Below are positions 45,720-52,977 of a DNA stretch of 58,931 nucleotides, piece by piece. Under the pieces are notes generated by a model. That model worked only from the letters and a program-made list of their open reading frames with translations. It was not told the origin of the DNA and made no database searches. Both the position numbers and the translations under genes were made by a program. Positions within the stretch are counted from its first letter, which is position 1. Every line of letters starts with the position of its first letter. Source of the stretch: an uncultured Flavobacteriaceae bacterium (GTDB taxonomy: Bacteria; Bacteroidota; Bacteroidia; Flavobacteriales; Flavobacteriaceae); the NCBI GenBank assembly GCA_947502635.1, contig CANNAN010000020.1, forward strand, positions 1 to 58,931. Direction: 5' to 3'.

Positions 45720-45966
45720 TGTCATTCCTGTGAAGGCAGGAATCCACTCGTAAATGAAATACCCCTATTCTAGTAAATAAGACCTAGTAAAACCTTCAAC
45801 TAATTTATTTTTGTGTTCGAACATACGCCTTTCTAAATCGTTTGTTACACCAATATATAGGGTTTCGCAAGTCTTATTCGTTAAAATGTATAGATAATAT
45901 TGATGATGGGGTTTATTCATAAACATTATATTCTTTTTGTGGATTCCTGCCTCCGCAGGAATGACA
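45720..45966. mobile_element. Short inverted-repeat element, copy 1 (deleted GIY-YIG)
   Basis: The 247-base unit is bounded by 28-base inverted repeats, tgtcattcctg...ggaatccac on the left and its complement on the right. Each end is itself a palindrome (attcctgy-4-gcaggaat). The inside is a shortened GIY-YIG frame. It is nearly identical to copy 2 at 46003-46250, and each unit is followed by the same spacer type (agyggtactttaatttatct). Confidence 0.8.
45765..45920 (-). pseudogene. Internally deleted GIY-YIG endonuclease (copy 1)
   Basis: The 51-codon frame reads MNKPHHQYYLYILTNKTCET through HKNKLVEGFTRSYLLE. It keeps the GIY-YIG core but lacks the 52 codons between GFT and SYLLE that hold the remaining conserved helix and basic region in the full copy at 46331. 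The frame is intact, so a small peptide could be made, but the nuclease should be inactive. Confidence 0.75.
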
Positions 45967-46002
45967 AGTGGTACTTTAATTTATCTCCTTTTAAACCTAT
46001 TT

Positions 46003-46250
46003 TGTCATTCCTGCGAAGGCAGGAATCCACTCGTAAATGAGATGCCCCTATTCTAGTAAATAAGACCTAGTAAAACCTTCAACTAATTTATTTTTGTGTT
46101 CGAACATACGCCTTTCTAAATCGTTTGTTACACCAATATATAGGGTTTCGCAAGTCTTATTCGTTAAAATGTATAGATAATATTGATGATGGGGTTTATT
46201 CATAAACATTATATTCTTTTTAATGGATTCCTGCCTCCGCAGGAATGACA
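46003..46250. mobile_element. Short inverted-repeat element, copy 2 (deleted GIY-YIG)
   Basis: It has the same structure as copy 1. The left end is attcctgc gaag gcaggaat and the right end attcctgc ctcc gcaggaat; as inverted repeats the two 28-base ends differ at one base. The spacer to copy 3 (46251-46285) closely resembles the one between copies 1 and 2. Confidence 0.82.
46048..46203 (-). pseudogene. Internally deleted GIY-YIG endonuclease (copy 2)
   Basis: The 51-codon frame is identical in protein sequence to copy 1, with the same in-frame loss of 52 codons. A longer reading would start at 46251 within the terminal palindrome (MSFLRRQESIKKN), but that part is repeat, not gene. Confidence 0.75.
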
Positions 46251-46285
46251 AGCGGTACTTTAATTTATCTCTTTTAAACCTATTT

Positions 46286-46688
46286 TGTCATTCCTGCGAA
46301 GGCAGGAACCCACTCGTAAATGAAATACCCCTATTCTAGTAAATAAGACCAGTCTTTAGATAGGTCTTTCCAATTAGGATTATCTTTTTCTATAAGGTCA
46401 ATTTTCCATTGACGCTTCCACTTTTTCATATTCTTTTCTCTCTTAATGGCATCGTTAACATATTGATACGTCTCAAAATATAGTAACTTATACAATCCAT
46501 ATTTCTTGGTAAAGCCTTCAACTAATTTATTTTTGTGTTCGAACATACGTCTTTCTAAATCGTTTGTTACACCAATATATAGGGTTCCACAGGTCTTATT
46601 CGTTAAGAGGTATAGATAATATTGATGATGAGATTTATTCATAAACATTATATCTTTTTAGTGGATTCCTGCCTTCACAGGAATGACA
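46286..46688. mobile_element. Full-length inverted-repeat element carrying GIY-YIG gene (copy 3)
   Basis: The 403-base unit has the same terminal palindromes as copies 1 and 2 (right end attcctgccttcacaggaat followed by gaca). It holds one intact GIY-YIG gene on the minus strand. No other gene lies within it. It is 155-156 bases longer than its neighbours, exactly the 52-codon segment they lack. Confidence 0.82.
46331..46642 (-). CDS. GIY-YIG nuclease family protein (full-length)
   Basis: The protein has 103 residues from the second ATG (MNKSHHQYYLYLLTNKTCGT); an ATG two codons upstream is also possible. The family core is YYLYLLTN and LYIGVTNDLERRMFEHKN (GIY-YIG strands and the conserved Arg), then TKKYGLYKLLYFETYQYVND and AIKREKNMKKWKRQWKIDLI (Glu helix and basic part), ending NPNWKDLSKDW. 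This small UvrC-N/YhbQ-type subfamily is common as single genes in Bacteroidetes, often beside short palindromic repeats. It is the only gene in the element and is the natural candidate for whatever spreads it. Confidence 0.88.
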   Translation of the reverse strand: MNKSHHQYYLYLLTNKTCGTLYIGVTNDLERRMFEHKNKLVEGFTKKYGLYKLLYFETYQYVNDAIKREKNMKKWKRQWKIDLIEKDNPNWKDLSKDWSYLLE

Positions 46689-46734
46689 AGCGGTACTTAA
46701 ATTTTAAAAAAAAAGACTCATTAATATGCGTTAA

Positions 46735-47535
46735 TTAAGAAATAGGATAATTTAAGACCAATTGCACCCCTTCGTCAGGCTTAGACGTTAATTCAAATTT
46801 TGCATTGATTAATGAAGCTCGACTCTTCATGTTTATTAATCCTGATCCTTTTTCTATATCGTTCATATCAAAACCTTTACCATCATCTGTAGCTGTGATT
46901 TTCAAGTTTTCTGTTTGATATTCAATGGCAATGGCTAGATTTTCGGCCTCAGAATATTTTACTGAGTTAGACAAAAACTCCTGTAATATTCTAAAAATAA
47001 TGATTTCATGCTTTCTGTCTGTAAAATCGATTCTCTCTCCTATTGTTTTAAGTTCAGCAGAAGCAAACTTCATTTTTTTAAGTCGATTTAATTCGTTGGT
47101 CACAGATTTTTCAAAACCGATGTTTAAAACAACCTCATTATTTAATGTTTTAGAAAGTGCCCGCACTTCAGATAAACTATTTTTAAGTGCTTCTGTAGTA
47201 TCCTTAAACTTTTCCTTAACATCATCTGCTACCTGCATTTTTAAAATGCTTAATTGCATACTGGCAAATGATAATAGCTGTCCCACATTATCATGTAATT
47301 CCCAGCCAATGTTTTTAAGTGTCTGCTCTTGTATCTCGGTTTGTGCCTGCGCTATTTCTTCTTCAAAAGCTTGTTGTTGCTCTATTTTATCGAGCAACAA
47401 TTTATTCTTTCTTTTTTGAAATACAATAAAAAAGATAATAACCAGTGACGTTACAATTACTAAAACAGCAATCATATACACTAACAAATACCTTTCGGCA
47501 GCTGTACTCGCTAATCGTTCTCCGGTTTGCACCAT
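46735..47535 (-). CDS. Membrane-anchored sensor histidine kinase (NarX/LytS-like, HisKA_3)
   Basis: The protein has 266 residues. One membrane helix at about 17-40 (LLVYMIAVLVIVTSLVIIFF) is followed by a coiled coil and the HisKA_3 phospho-acceptor IGWELHDNVGQLLSFASMQL (His near residue 100). The ATPase domain has FLSNSVKYSEAENLAI (N box), DDGKGFD (G1) and GSGLINMKSRASLI (G2). It has no input domain of its own. Its start overlaps the end of the seven-helix gene by 25 bases, so the two are translated together and the neighbour may be the sensor. No response regulator gene is in the window. Confidence 0.93.
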   Translation of the reverse strand: MVQTGERLASTAAERYLLVYMIAVLVIVTSLVIIFFIVFQKRKNKLLLDKIEQQQAFEEEIAQAQTEIQEQTLKNIGWELHDNVGQLLSFASMQLSILKMQVADDVKEKFKDTTEALKNSLSEVRALSKTLNNEVVLNIGFEKSVTNELNRLKKMKFASAELKTIGERIDFTDRKHEIIIFRILQEFLSNSVKYSEAENLAIAIEYQTENLKITATDDGKGFDMNDIEKGSGLINMKSRASLINAKFELTSKPDEGVQLVLNYPIS

Positions 47536-48233
47536 ATTAAAGCAAAAGTATAAGTTGAATACATAAATATATTAGCAAATAAGAAAATTTCTAATTGTAA
47601 AAAAACAAAATTCCAATCTCGGTTATTACTACCTGAGTCATAAGCAAAATAAACATCATAAAAATCTATAGGCGTAATGATGAGCCACCAGATAAATATG
47701 GCAAAGCTGATATAAAAATTTATAGATCTGTAAAAAGTTAATACTTTATCGCTTTGCAGGATTTCAATAAAATAAAATACTGTACAAATTAGTATAATAA
47801 TAGCTCCCAGAATACTCATAACTGGAAAAAACTTATAAAAAAATGCGTTCCAATTTAAAATAATGTATACAAGAGAAAAAAACAAATATGCATACCCTGA
47901 AAACTTAATAATAGTTTTGAAATTTTTAGTTTTCAAAATTTTACGATAATAAAAAGAAAAAAACATAATGGCTCCTATTTGCCAATAGAGTGTTGACCAC
48001 CAATGATTCTTTTCAAAAATAGTTCCTATAAGAAATCTAAAAATTTTATCTGGATGAACATACATCGAATAAGAACTAATAAAATCACAAATGGTTAGAT
48101 AGACCAAAAAATATATAAAATATTTAGCAGCTGTAAATCTGTACTTATTATAAAGCAACAAACCTGTTACAGCTGCTAAAGATTCTGTGATAGTTGTAAG
48201 TATATGATAATTTTCTTTTAGAAATTCTTCCAC
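47511..48233 (-). CDS. Seven-helix membrane protein, possible sensor partner of the kinase
   Basis: The protein has 240 residues with about seven hydrophobic segments (about 13-30, 36-55, 80-100, 110-127, 135-155, 170-190 and 212-232), for example AKYFIYFLVYLTICDFISSY and MSILGAIIILICTVFYFIEI. There is no signal peptide and no soluble domain. It overlaps the kinase gene and follows a small protein gene by five bases. The layout resembles split two-component sensors in which a polytopic protein feeds a kinase. That idea is inference; the family is uncharacterised. Confidence 0.78.
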   Translation of the reverse strand: MEEFLKENYHILTTITESLAAVTGLLLYNKYRFTAAKYFIYFLVYLTICDFISSYSMYVHPDKIFRFLIGTIFEKNHWWSTLYWQIGAIMFFSFYYRKILKTKNFKTIIKFSGYAYLFFSLVYIILNWNAFFYKFFPVMSILGAIIILICTVFYFIEILQSDKVLTFYRSINFYISFAIFIWWLIITPIDFYDVYFAYDSGSNNRDWNFVFLQLEIFLFANIFMYSTYTFALIWCKPEND

Positions 48234-48238
48234 TAAAA

Positions 48239-48751
48239 TTAATTTGGATACCCTCCATTACCTCCATTACCTCTGTTTAATGGACGCACAGGAACATCTT
48301 CTTCATTCCCTCTTAAATTAAATGGAATCATGCCTGCTTTATCATGCGATTTTTTACCCCTTGGTACTATAAACATCGTTGTTAAATTCTTCTTATTTTG
48401 TCCAGCATTGTCTCCATAGACACCTAAATAAACACGAAAACCAGTAATATCGTATCCTAATTTATTGGCTTTATATTCTGAATAAATCACATACTTTTTA
48501 ATCTCATCTACAGACCATTCAGTCCAACGATTATCTTTTTTCCTTCCTTGCTGTTGTGCTGCAGAATCTACTGCTGGCTCTCTGTACTCCGTCCAATTGT
48601 TATTTAATTTTTCGGCCTTATCCATTTCAATAAGCCCGTCTGGTTCTTCTACTATTGGTGGTTCAGTACCGTCAATAGCTCTTGGACAAAAATAATACGT
48701 TATTACCGCCCCAATAAGGAATCCCAAAATAATGTAACTTAATTTTTTCAT
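48239..48751 (-). CDS. Single-pass membrane protein with exported domain, unknown function
   Basis: The protein has 170 residues. Residues 5-22 are a membrane helix or uncleaved signal (LSYIILGFLIGAVITYYF). The outer part is polar, with NNWTEYREPAV and NRWTEWSVDEIKKYVIYSEY forming a WTE-type repeat, and a Gly-rich tail (NRGNGGNGGYPN). It lies five bases before the seven-helix gene and shares its transcript with the kinase. I recognise no family. Confidence 0.72.
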   Translation of the reverse strand: MKKLSYIILGFLIGAVITYYFCPRAIDGTEPPIVEEPDGLIEMDKAEKLNNNWTEYREPAVDSAAQQQGRKKDNRWTEWSVDEIKKYVIYSEYKANKLGYDITGFRVYLGVYGDNAGQNKKNLTTMFIVPRGKKSHDKAGMIPFNLRGNEEDVPVRPLNRGNGGNGGYPN

Positions 48752-48850
48752 GTTGTTAATTAGTTAATGGTTAATAAATAGCTGACCAAAAATAAGAAAA
48801 AGATTTAATAACGTAGTCTTTTTAAGTAATTCGTATGTATTGCTAAGAAT

Positions 48851-49477
48851 TTACGCAGGAAAACCCAGCATGCCTCCCATACCTACTGTAAAGAGCCAAC
48901 AACCATAAATAGCATGCTCAATGGACACCAATAGCGTCGATTGTGTTTTTTTATAAGTTATGGCAAATAGTAGCCCACCCAAAAATGTGAGAACAATCAC
49001 TAAACTGTTTTTAAAAAATATATGTCCTAAGGAAAATACAATCGCATTTACAAAAACAAATAGTGATTCGTTTTTAAATAACGCTTTATAACGCTCATAA
49101 TAAAAGGTTCTATAAATTATTTCTTGTGGATATACCGAAAAGAGACTATAAACAAACACTATAAAAAGCCATAATTTAGGTTTATTCAGTAATACATTAA
49201 AAAGTGATTGACTATCTGTTAACCAAACAAATAATGTGGTAAGCACAGCAATTACGATTAATTTAAGAAAGGTTTGCTTCCAGAATACCTGCCATTTTAA
49301 ATCTGGAGCTATTTTAAACTTTTTCTTCTCTACTTTTAATAAAACGTAAATAATGTATAAAAACCCTATTAAACCTATTCCCATTTTCAGTTTTATCGAA
49401 TAGTCCATAGCAAAGCTAATGGGTAAAAAAATAAAAATTATTAAAAACTCAATGCTTTTATAAGGTGTTGTATTCAT
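48851..49477 (-). CDS. CPBP-type intramembrane protease-like protein
   Basis: The start at 49477 (MNTTPYKSIEFLIIFIFLPI, 208 residues) avoids overlap with the Lrp gene. There are about seven membrane helices. The CPBP motif is QEIIYRTFYYERY near 125; the usual EExxxR has Gln in place of its first Glu, while Glu and Arg are kept. FSLGHIFF (second motif, His) and SIEHAIYGCW (third motif, His) are present. The family includes Rce1-like proteases; the change at the first Glu questions activity, though a PQEIIYR version is, as I recall, frequent in this phylum. It is probably cotranscribed with the Lrp gene. Confidence 0.82.
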   Translation of the reverse strand: MNTTPYKSIEFLIIFIFLPISFAMDYSIKLKMGIGLIGFLYIIYVLLKVEKKKFKIAPDLKWQVFWKQTFLKLIVIAVLTTLFVWLTDSQSLFNVLLNKPKLWLFIVFVYSLFSVYPQEIIYRTFYYERYKALFKNESLFVFVNAIVFSLGHIFFKNSLVIVLTFLGGLLFAITYKKTQSTLLVSIEHAIYGCWLFTVGMGGMLGFPA

Positions 49478-49487
49478 AGTATACCAA

Positions 49488-49946
49488 CTAAATATTAATT
49501 GCTGTTGTATGCTTGACTTCACTTATTACAAACATACTATGCGTACTACCAATATGATTGATTGTAGTTAACTTCTCTACCATAAACCTACGAAATGCCT
49601 GCATGTCTTTTACTAAAACTTTTAACAAATAGTCGTAATCACCACTAATATGATAACACTCCAACACCTCTTTTATATTGGCAACCTCTTTTTCAAACTT
49701 TACCACATAGTCTTGACTGTGCTGTATAAGCTTGATATGGCAAAATGCTACAAAAGCTTTATCAACACGTTCTTTATTTACCAATGCGACGTACCCTTCT
49801 ATATACCCTGCTCTTTCCAGTTTTCTTATACGCTCGTAAACTGCTGTTACAGAAAGATTCAACTTATTAGAAAGTGCTTTATTGGTTTGCTTACTATCTA
49901 TTTGTAAATAATCCAGCAGCTTCCTATCAATGTCATCAAATATCAT
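49488..49946 (-). CDS. Lrp/AsnC-family transcriptional regulator
   Basis: The start at 49946 (MIFDDIDRKLLDYLQIDSKQ, 152 residues) gives the usual N-terminus. The DNA-binding part is TNKALSNKLNLSVTAVYERI with RKLERAGYIEGYVALVNK. The ligand-binding RAM domain follows, with ECYHISGDYDYLLKVLVKDM as its glycine-rich hallmark. Members sense amino acids and control amino-acid metabolism. It is divergent from the PLP enzyme gene at 50110, with 163 bases between; that gene is its likeliest target. Confidence 0.94.
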   Translation of the reverse strand: MIFDDIDRKLLDYLQIDSKQTNKALSNKLNLSVTAVYERIRKLERAGYIEGYVALVNKERVDKAFVAFCHIKLIQHSQDYVVKFEKEVANIKEVLECYHISGDYDYLLKVLVKDMQAFRRFMVEKLTTINHIGSTHSMFVISEVKHTTAINI

Positions 49947-49949
49947 AAT

Positions 49950-49962
49950 TGAAAAATTTTCA
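49950..49962. promoter_or_regulatory. Possible operator in the Lrp/PLP-enzyme divergent region
   Basis: The inverted repeat tgaaaa a ttttca lies next to the Lrp start. AT-rich imperfect palindromes of 13-15 bases are typical Lrp-type sites, but the whole region is AT-rich, so the match may be chance. Confidence 0.28.
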
Positions 49963-50109
49963 TTAATATACATAAAAACACTTAATTTTCGATATAATAA
50001 TCTACAATTAATACATATATAAGTTTTATTTTCTAAACATTTACACCTTCATTGTTTTATAATCTTTTAATAGTGAATTTTGTTATATTAATAATCAAAC
50101 TTAAACGTT

Positions 50110-51339
50110 ATGGCTTTTAAACCTGCAAACAACATACAAGACTTACAATACTTTGGTGAATTTGGAGGTGTGAACCCTTCCATTTCAGATGCTTCAACCT
50201 ATACATTCTTATCCGCAAAAACCATGTTTGACACCTTTGAAGGTAATGCCGATGGTTGTTATTTATATTCGCGCCATTCTTCGCCTTCAAATTTATATTT
50301 AGGAGAAGCTTTAGCAGCTATGGAAGGTACAGAAACAGCTAATGTTTCTGCATCTGGAATGGGAGCCATTACCCCCGTATTATTACAATTATGTGGGGCT
50401 GGAGATCATATTGTTTCCAGTAGAACTATTTATGGTGGTACTTATGCTTTTTTGAAAAATTTCGTGCCACGGTTTAATATTGACACCTCTTTTGTAGATA
50501 TTACTGACTTAGAAATTGTTGAAAATGCAATCACAAAAAACACGAAGGTATTGTATTGCGAATCTGTAAGTAATCCGCTTTTAGAAGTTGCCAATATTAA
50601 AGGGCTTGCTGATATTGCCAAAAAGCATGATTTAAAATTAGTGGTCGATAACACTTTTTCGCCACTATCTATATCCCCTGCTCTCTTAGGAGCAGATATT
50701 ATTATACACAGTTTAACAAAATTCATCAATGGCTCTAGCGATACGGTAGGTGGTGTTGTTTGTGGTACTCAGGAATTTATAAATGATTTACGCAACGTCA
50801 ATGATGGTGCATCTATGTTATTAGGAGCTACTATGGATAGCCTAAGAGCATCATCTGTTTTAAAAAACTTAAGAACCTTGCATATTAGAATACAGCAACA
50901 TAGTTACAATGCCATGTACTTAGCTAAAAAATTTGAAGCCGATGGTTTAAAAACAGTTTACCCTGGATTGAAATCGCATCCATCTCATGAATTATTTAAA
51001 AGTATGATGAATGAAAAATATGGTTTTGGTGGTATGCTAACCATCGATGTTGGTTCTTTAGATAAAGCAAACGAACTTATGGAAATGATGCAAAATAAAA
51101 ACTTAGGGTATTTAGCAGTAAGCCTTGGGTTTTACAAAACACTCTTTAGTGCTCCAGGAAGCTCTACCTCTTCTGAAATTCCAGAAGATGAACAAAAAGA
51201 AATGGGTTTAAGCGATGGTTTAATCCGCTTTTCTATAGGTTTAGACGCAGATATAGATCGTACGTACCAAACCATGCGAGCATGCATGGAAACTCTTAAT
51301 ATTCTAAGTGCTAAAACAAAAACGGTTAAATCCCTTTAA
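50110..51339 (+). CDS. Cys/Met-metabolism PLP enzyme (methionine gamma-lyase/cystathionine lyase type)
   Basis: The protein has 409 residues. The PLP-binding Lys lies in HSLTKFINGSSDTVGG near residue 202, with CESVSNPLLEVANIKGLADI and VVDNTFSPLSISPALLGADI upstream, and SRTIYGGTYAF and YLYSRHSSPSNLYLGEALAA further N-terminal. Methionine gamma-lyases usually have Cys in the loop IYGCT; here it is Gly, so the exact reaction (methionine or cystathionine lysis, or a sulfhydrylation) is open. The last helix and core SIGLDADIDRTYQTM fit the family. An Lrp regulator is divergent. Confidence 0.88.
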   Translation: MAFKPANNIQDLQYFGEFGGVNPSISDASTYTFLSAKTMFDTFEGNADGCYLYSRHSSPSNLYLGEALAAMEGTETANVSASGMGAITPVLLQLCGAGDHIVSSRTIYGGTYAFLKNFVPRFNIDTSFVDITDLEIVENAITKNTKVLYCESVSNPLLEVANIKGLADIAKKHDLKLVVDNTFSPLSISPALLGADIIIHSLTKFINGSSDTVGGVVCGTQEFINDLRNVNDGASMLLGATMDSLRASSVLKNLRTLHIRIQQHSYNAMYLAKKFEADGLKTVYPGLKSHPSHELFKSMMNEKYGFGGMLTIDVGSLDKANELMEMMQNKNLGYLAVSLGFYKTLFSAPGSSTSSEIPEDEQKEMGLSDGLIRFSIGLDADIDRTYQTMRACMETLNILSAKTKTVKSL

Positions 51340-52348
51340 TACGCTCCCATAAATTAGACATAGCTGTTTCAAAATCATCAAATTTGGGCTCAAAAGGTTT
51401 TATATTTAGTCGATCATGGTCTTTGTAAAGTGTTAAACTAAAAACGGATGAGTTAGGATTATTTTCATCTAAAATGGGGTATCGTAAATCATTGTATTGA
51501 TATTCATTATCCTTGATCTTATAAACGCTATAATAATGATTACTAAACCATGCTAAGTTTTTAATATCATAAAAATCGGCAGGTTTTAAATCACGTTGTT
51601 TGGGTAATGCCTTAAAATTCAAAAACCTGTTTTCTTTATCCAGCAACGAGTAGTTCGCTATAAAATACAAAGAATCTGTTTCTACAATTCCATACCATAA
51701 TACATTATTAAATATAGCTGGTTGGGTGCTATACCGTTCAAAATCGATCTTGTTATCTTCCATCGATTTTCTAAAAATAACATCCATATACAACTTGTTC
51801 CCTAGTGTTAATAGCATATACACAGAGCTTATTCCTAAGCCTAGCTTTAACCATAGCATCCTTCTACTCGATTTTCTATAAAAAAACATGAGAACAATCA
51901 TACAGACAAGAAATGGTAAGGTGTAAATAGGATCTACTACCGCAATATTATTAAAGGCCACACGGTAACTAGTAAATGGTGTAAATAATTGGGTGCCATA
52001 TGGTGTGAAGCAATCTAAAATAGGGTGTGTGAATAAGGACCAAAAGAACAACTTAATCCAATCATTTTTAGTGGTTGTATGTAAACGATTTCCCGAATTA
52101 TATAGTTTGTAAGTGACCCATCCTAGAAGAAATGCTGCAAAAACCGAAAATAAAATGGAATGCATGAAACCTCTGTGAAATAACATCGCATCAATTTCAT
52201 TATTATATAACAAACTCCCTATATAAACATCTAAATCTGGAATTGTGCCGCCTATAGCACCAAATAATAAAGCTTTGTTTCCTATTTTTTTCCCCAGAAC
52301 AGCTTCGCCACACGCTGCCCCTAAAACAATTTGAGTTAATGAATCCAT
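51326..52348 (-). CDS. YdjM-like membrane-bound metal-dependent hydrolase
   Basis: The protein has 340 residues. The N-terminal part follows the YdjM/LexA-binding-like family: MDSLTQIVLGAACGEAVLGK, LFGAIGGTIPDLDVYIGSLL and FHRGFMHSILFSVFAAFLLG, then SLFTHPILDCFTPYGTQLF. Its His and Asp residues probably bind metal. Four or five membrane helices are present. The last 130 residues are soluble, without a known domain. Its end overlaps the convergent PLP-enzyme gene by 14 bases. Cellular role unknown. Confidence 0.88.
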   Translation of the reverse strand: MDSLTQIVLGAACGEAVLGKKIGNKALLFGAIGGTIPDLDVYIGSLLYNNEIDAMLFHRGFMHSILFSVFAAFLLGWVTYKLYNSGNRLHTTTKNDWIKLFFWSLFTHPILDCFTPYGTQLFTPFTSYRVAFNNIAVVDPIYTLPFLVCMIVLMFFYRKSSRRMLWLKLGLGISSVYMLLTLGNKLYMDVIFRKSMEDNKIDFERYSTQPAIFNNVLWYGIVETDSLYFIANYSLLDKENRFLNFKALPKQRDLKPADFYDIKNLAWFSNHYYSVYKIKDNEYQYNDLRYPILDENNPNSSVFSLTLYKDHDRLNIKPFEPKFDDFETAMSNLWERIKGI

Positions 52349-52395
52349 GTATGCAGATAAAAATACAATTTAAACCAGAATACACATTATATAAT

Positions 52396-52662
52396 TCAAT
52401 ATTTTAAGTTTTTTTGTATAGACTTATAATAATTTATTTTTTGAGTGGTCTGTATAATATGTTTTTGAATATTCGTTTTGAATTTTAAAAGTTCTTCAAA
52501 GTGGTTCATTTTGCGTCTTCTCTCATAATTAATTTCTAGCATATAAATATATTCCAGAGTTTTTAAGCCTCTAGATAATTGTTTATTATGCTTTTCAAGT
52601 TTTAGGTTTACATCTTTAATTTCAAAAGGGATATTTTCACTTGGTACTACAGTCCGCTTCAT
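52396..52662 (-). CDS. Small charged helical protein, unknown
   Basis: The protein has 88 residues, Lys- and Glu-rich, probably a coiled coil (IKDVNLKLEKHNKQLSRGLK, KMNHFEELLKFKTNIQKHII). It has no signal peptide or membrane helix. It lies 47 bases upstream of the YdjM-like gene on the same strand. Reasonable codon use supports it, but no family is recognised. Confidence 0.5.
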   Translation of the reverse strand: MKRTVVPSENIPFEIKDVNLKLEKHNKQLSRGLKTLEYIYMLEINYERRRKMNHFEELLKFKTNIQKHIIQTTQKINYYKSIQKNLKY

Positions 52663-52682
52663 GGGCTTTAATATATTTAATT

Positions 52683-52865
52683 TTAAGTATGGGTAAGATT
52701 GTTTGCTAATAATTTAGACGGTAAAACGAACTTGAGAGAAGAATATTTTAAATTGTAAATTAGTTGCATTAAAAACACTGGAATAATTGTTAAAAAAATC
52801 AAAATCATAAACTGCATCATGTTTTTTATAAATAAAGAATTAATAATGTGCAGTTTATAAGACAC
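52683..52865 (-). CDS. Possible small membrane protein
   Basis: A 60-codon frame; a start at the internal MMQFMILIFL would give 45 residues with one clear membrane helix (MILIFLTIIPVFLMQLIYNL) and a polar tail. The evidence is only the frame, the helix and its place on the same strand as its left-hand neighbours. It may be chance in AT-rich sequence. Confidence 0.28.
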   Translation of the reverse strand: MSYKLHIINSLFIKNMMQFMILIFLTIIPVFLMQLIYNLKYSSLKFVLPSKLLANNLTHT

Positions 52866-52977
52866 GAGCTTTACAGAAAAGTCACATAAATTTTAATACA
52901 TTCACCATTAGTTATAAGAAACATTTAAAATCGACGCTTAGCAATTTGCTAAAAAATAAGGATTATCGTAACATTAC

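Noticed and set aside
46204-46251. Longer start of the copy 2 GIY-YIG frame within the palindrome
   Set aside because: The added residues (MSFLRRQES...) are a translation of the terminal repeat and are absent from the family.
45720-46688. CRISPR array
   Set aside because: The repeated units are 250-400 bases, contain a coding frame and have conserved rather than unique spacers; no cas gene is nearby.
52203-52385. 60-codon minus frame overlapping the start of the YdjM-like gene
   Set aside because: It is out of frame with a well-supported gene and has no recognisable features.
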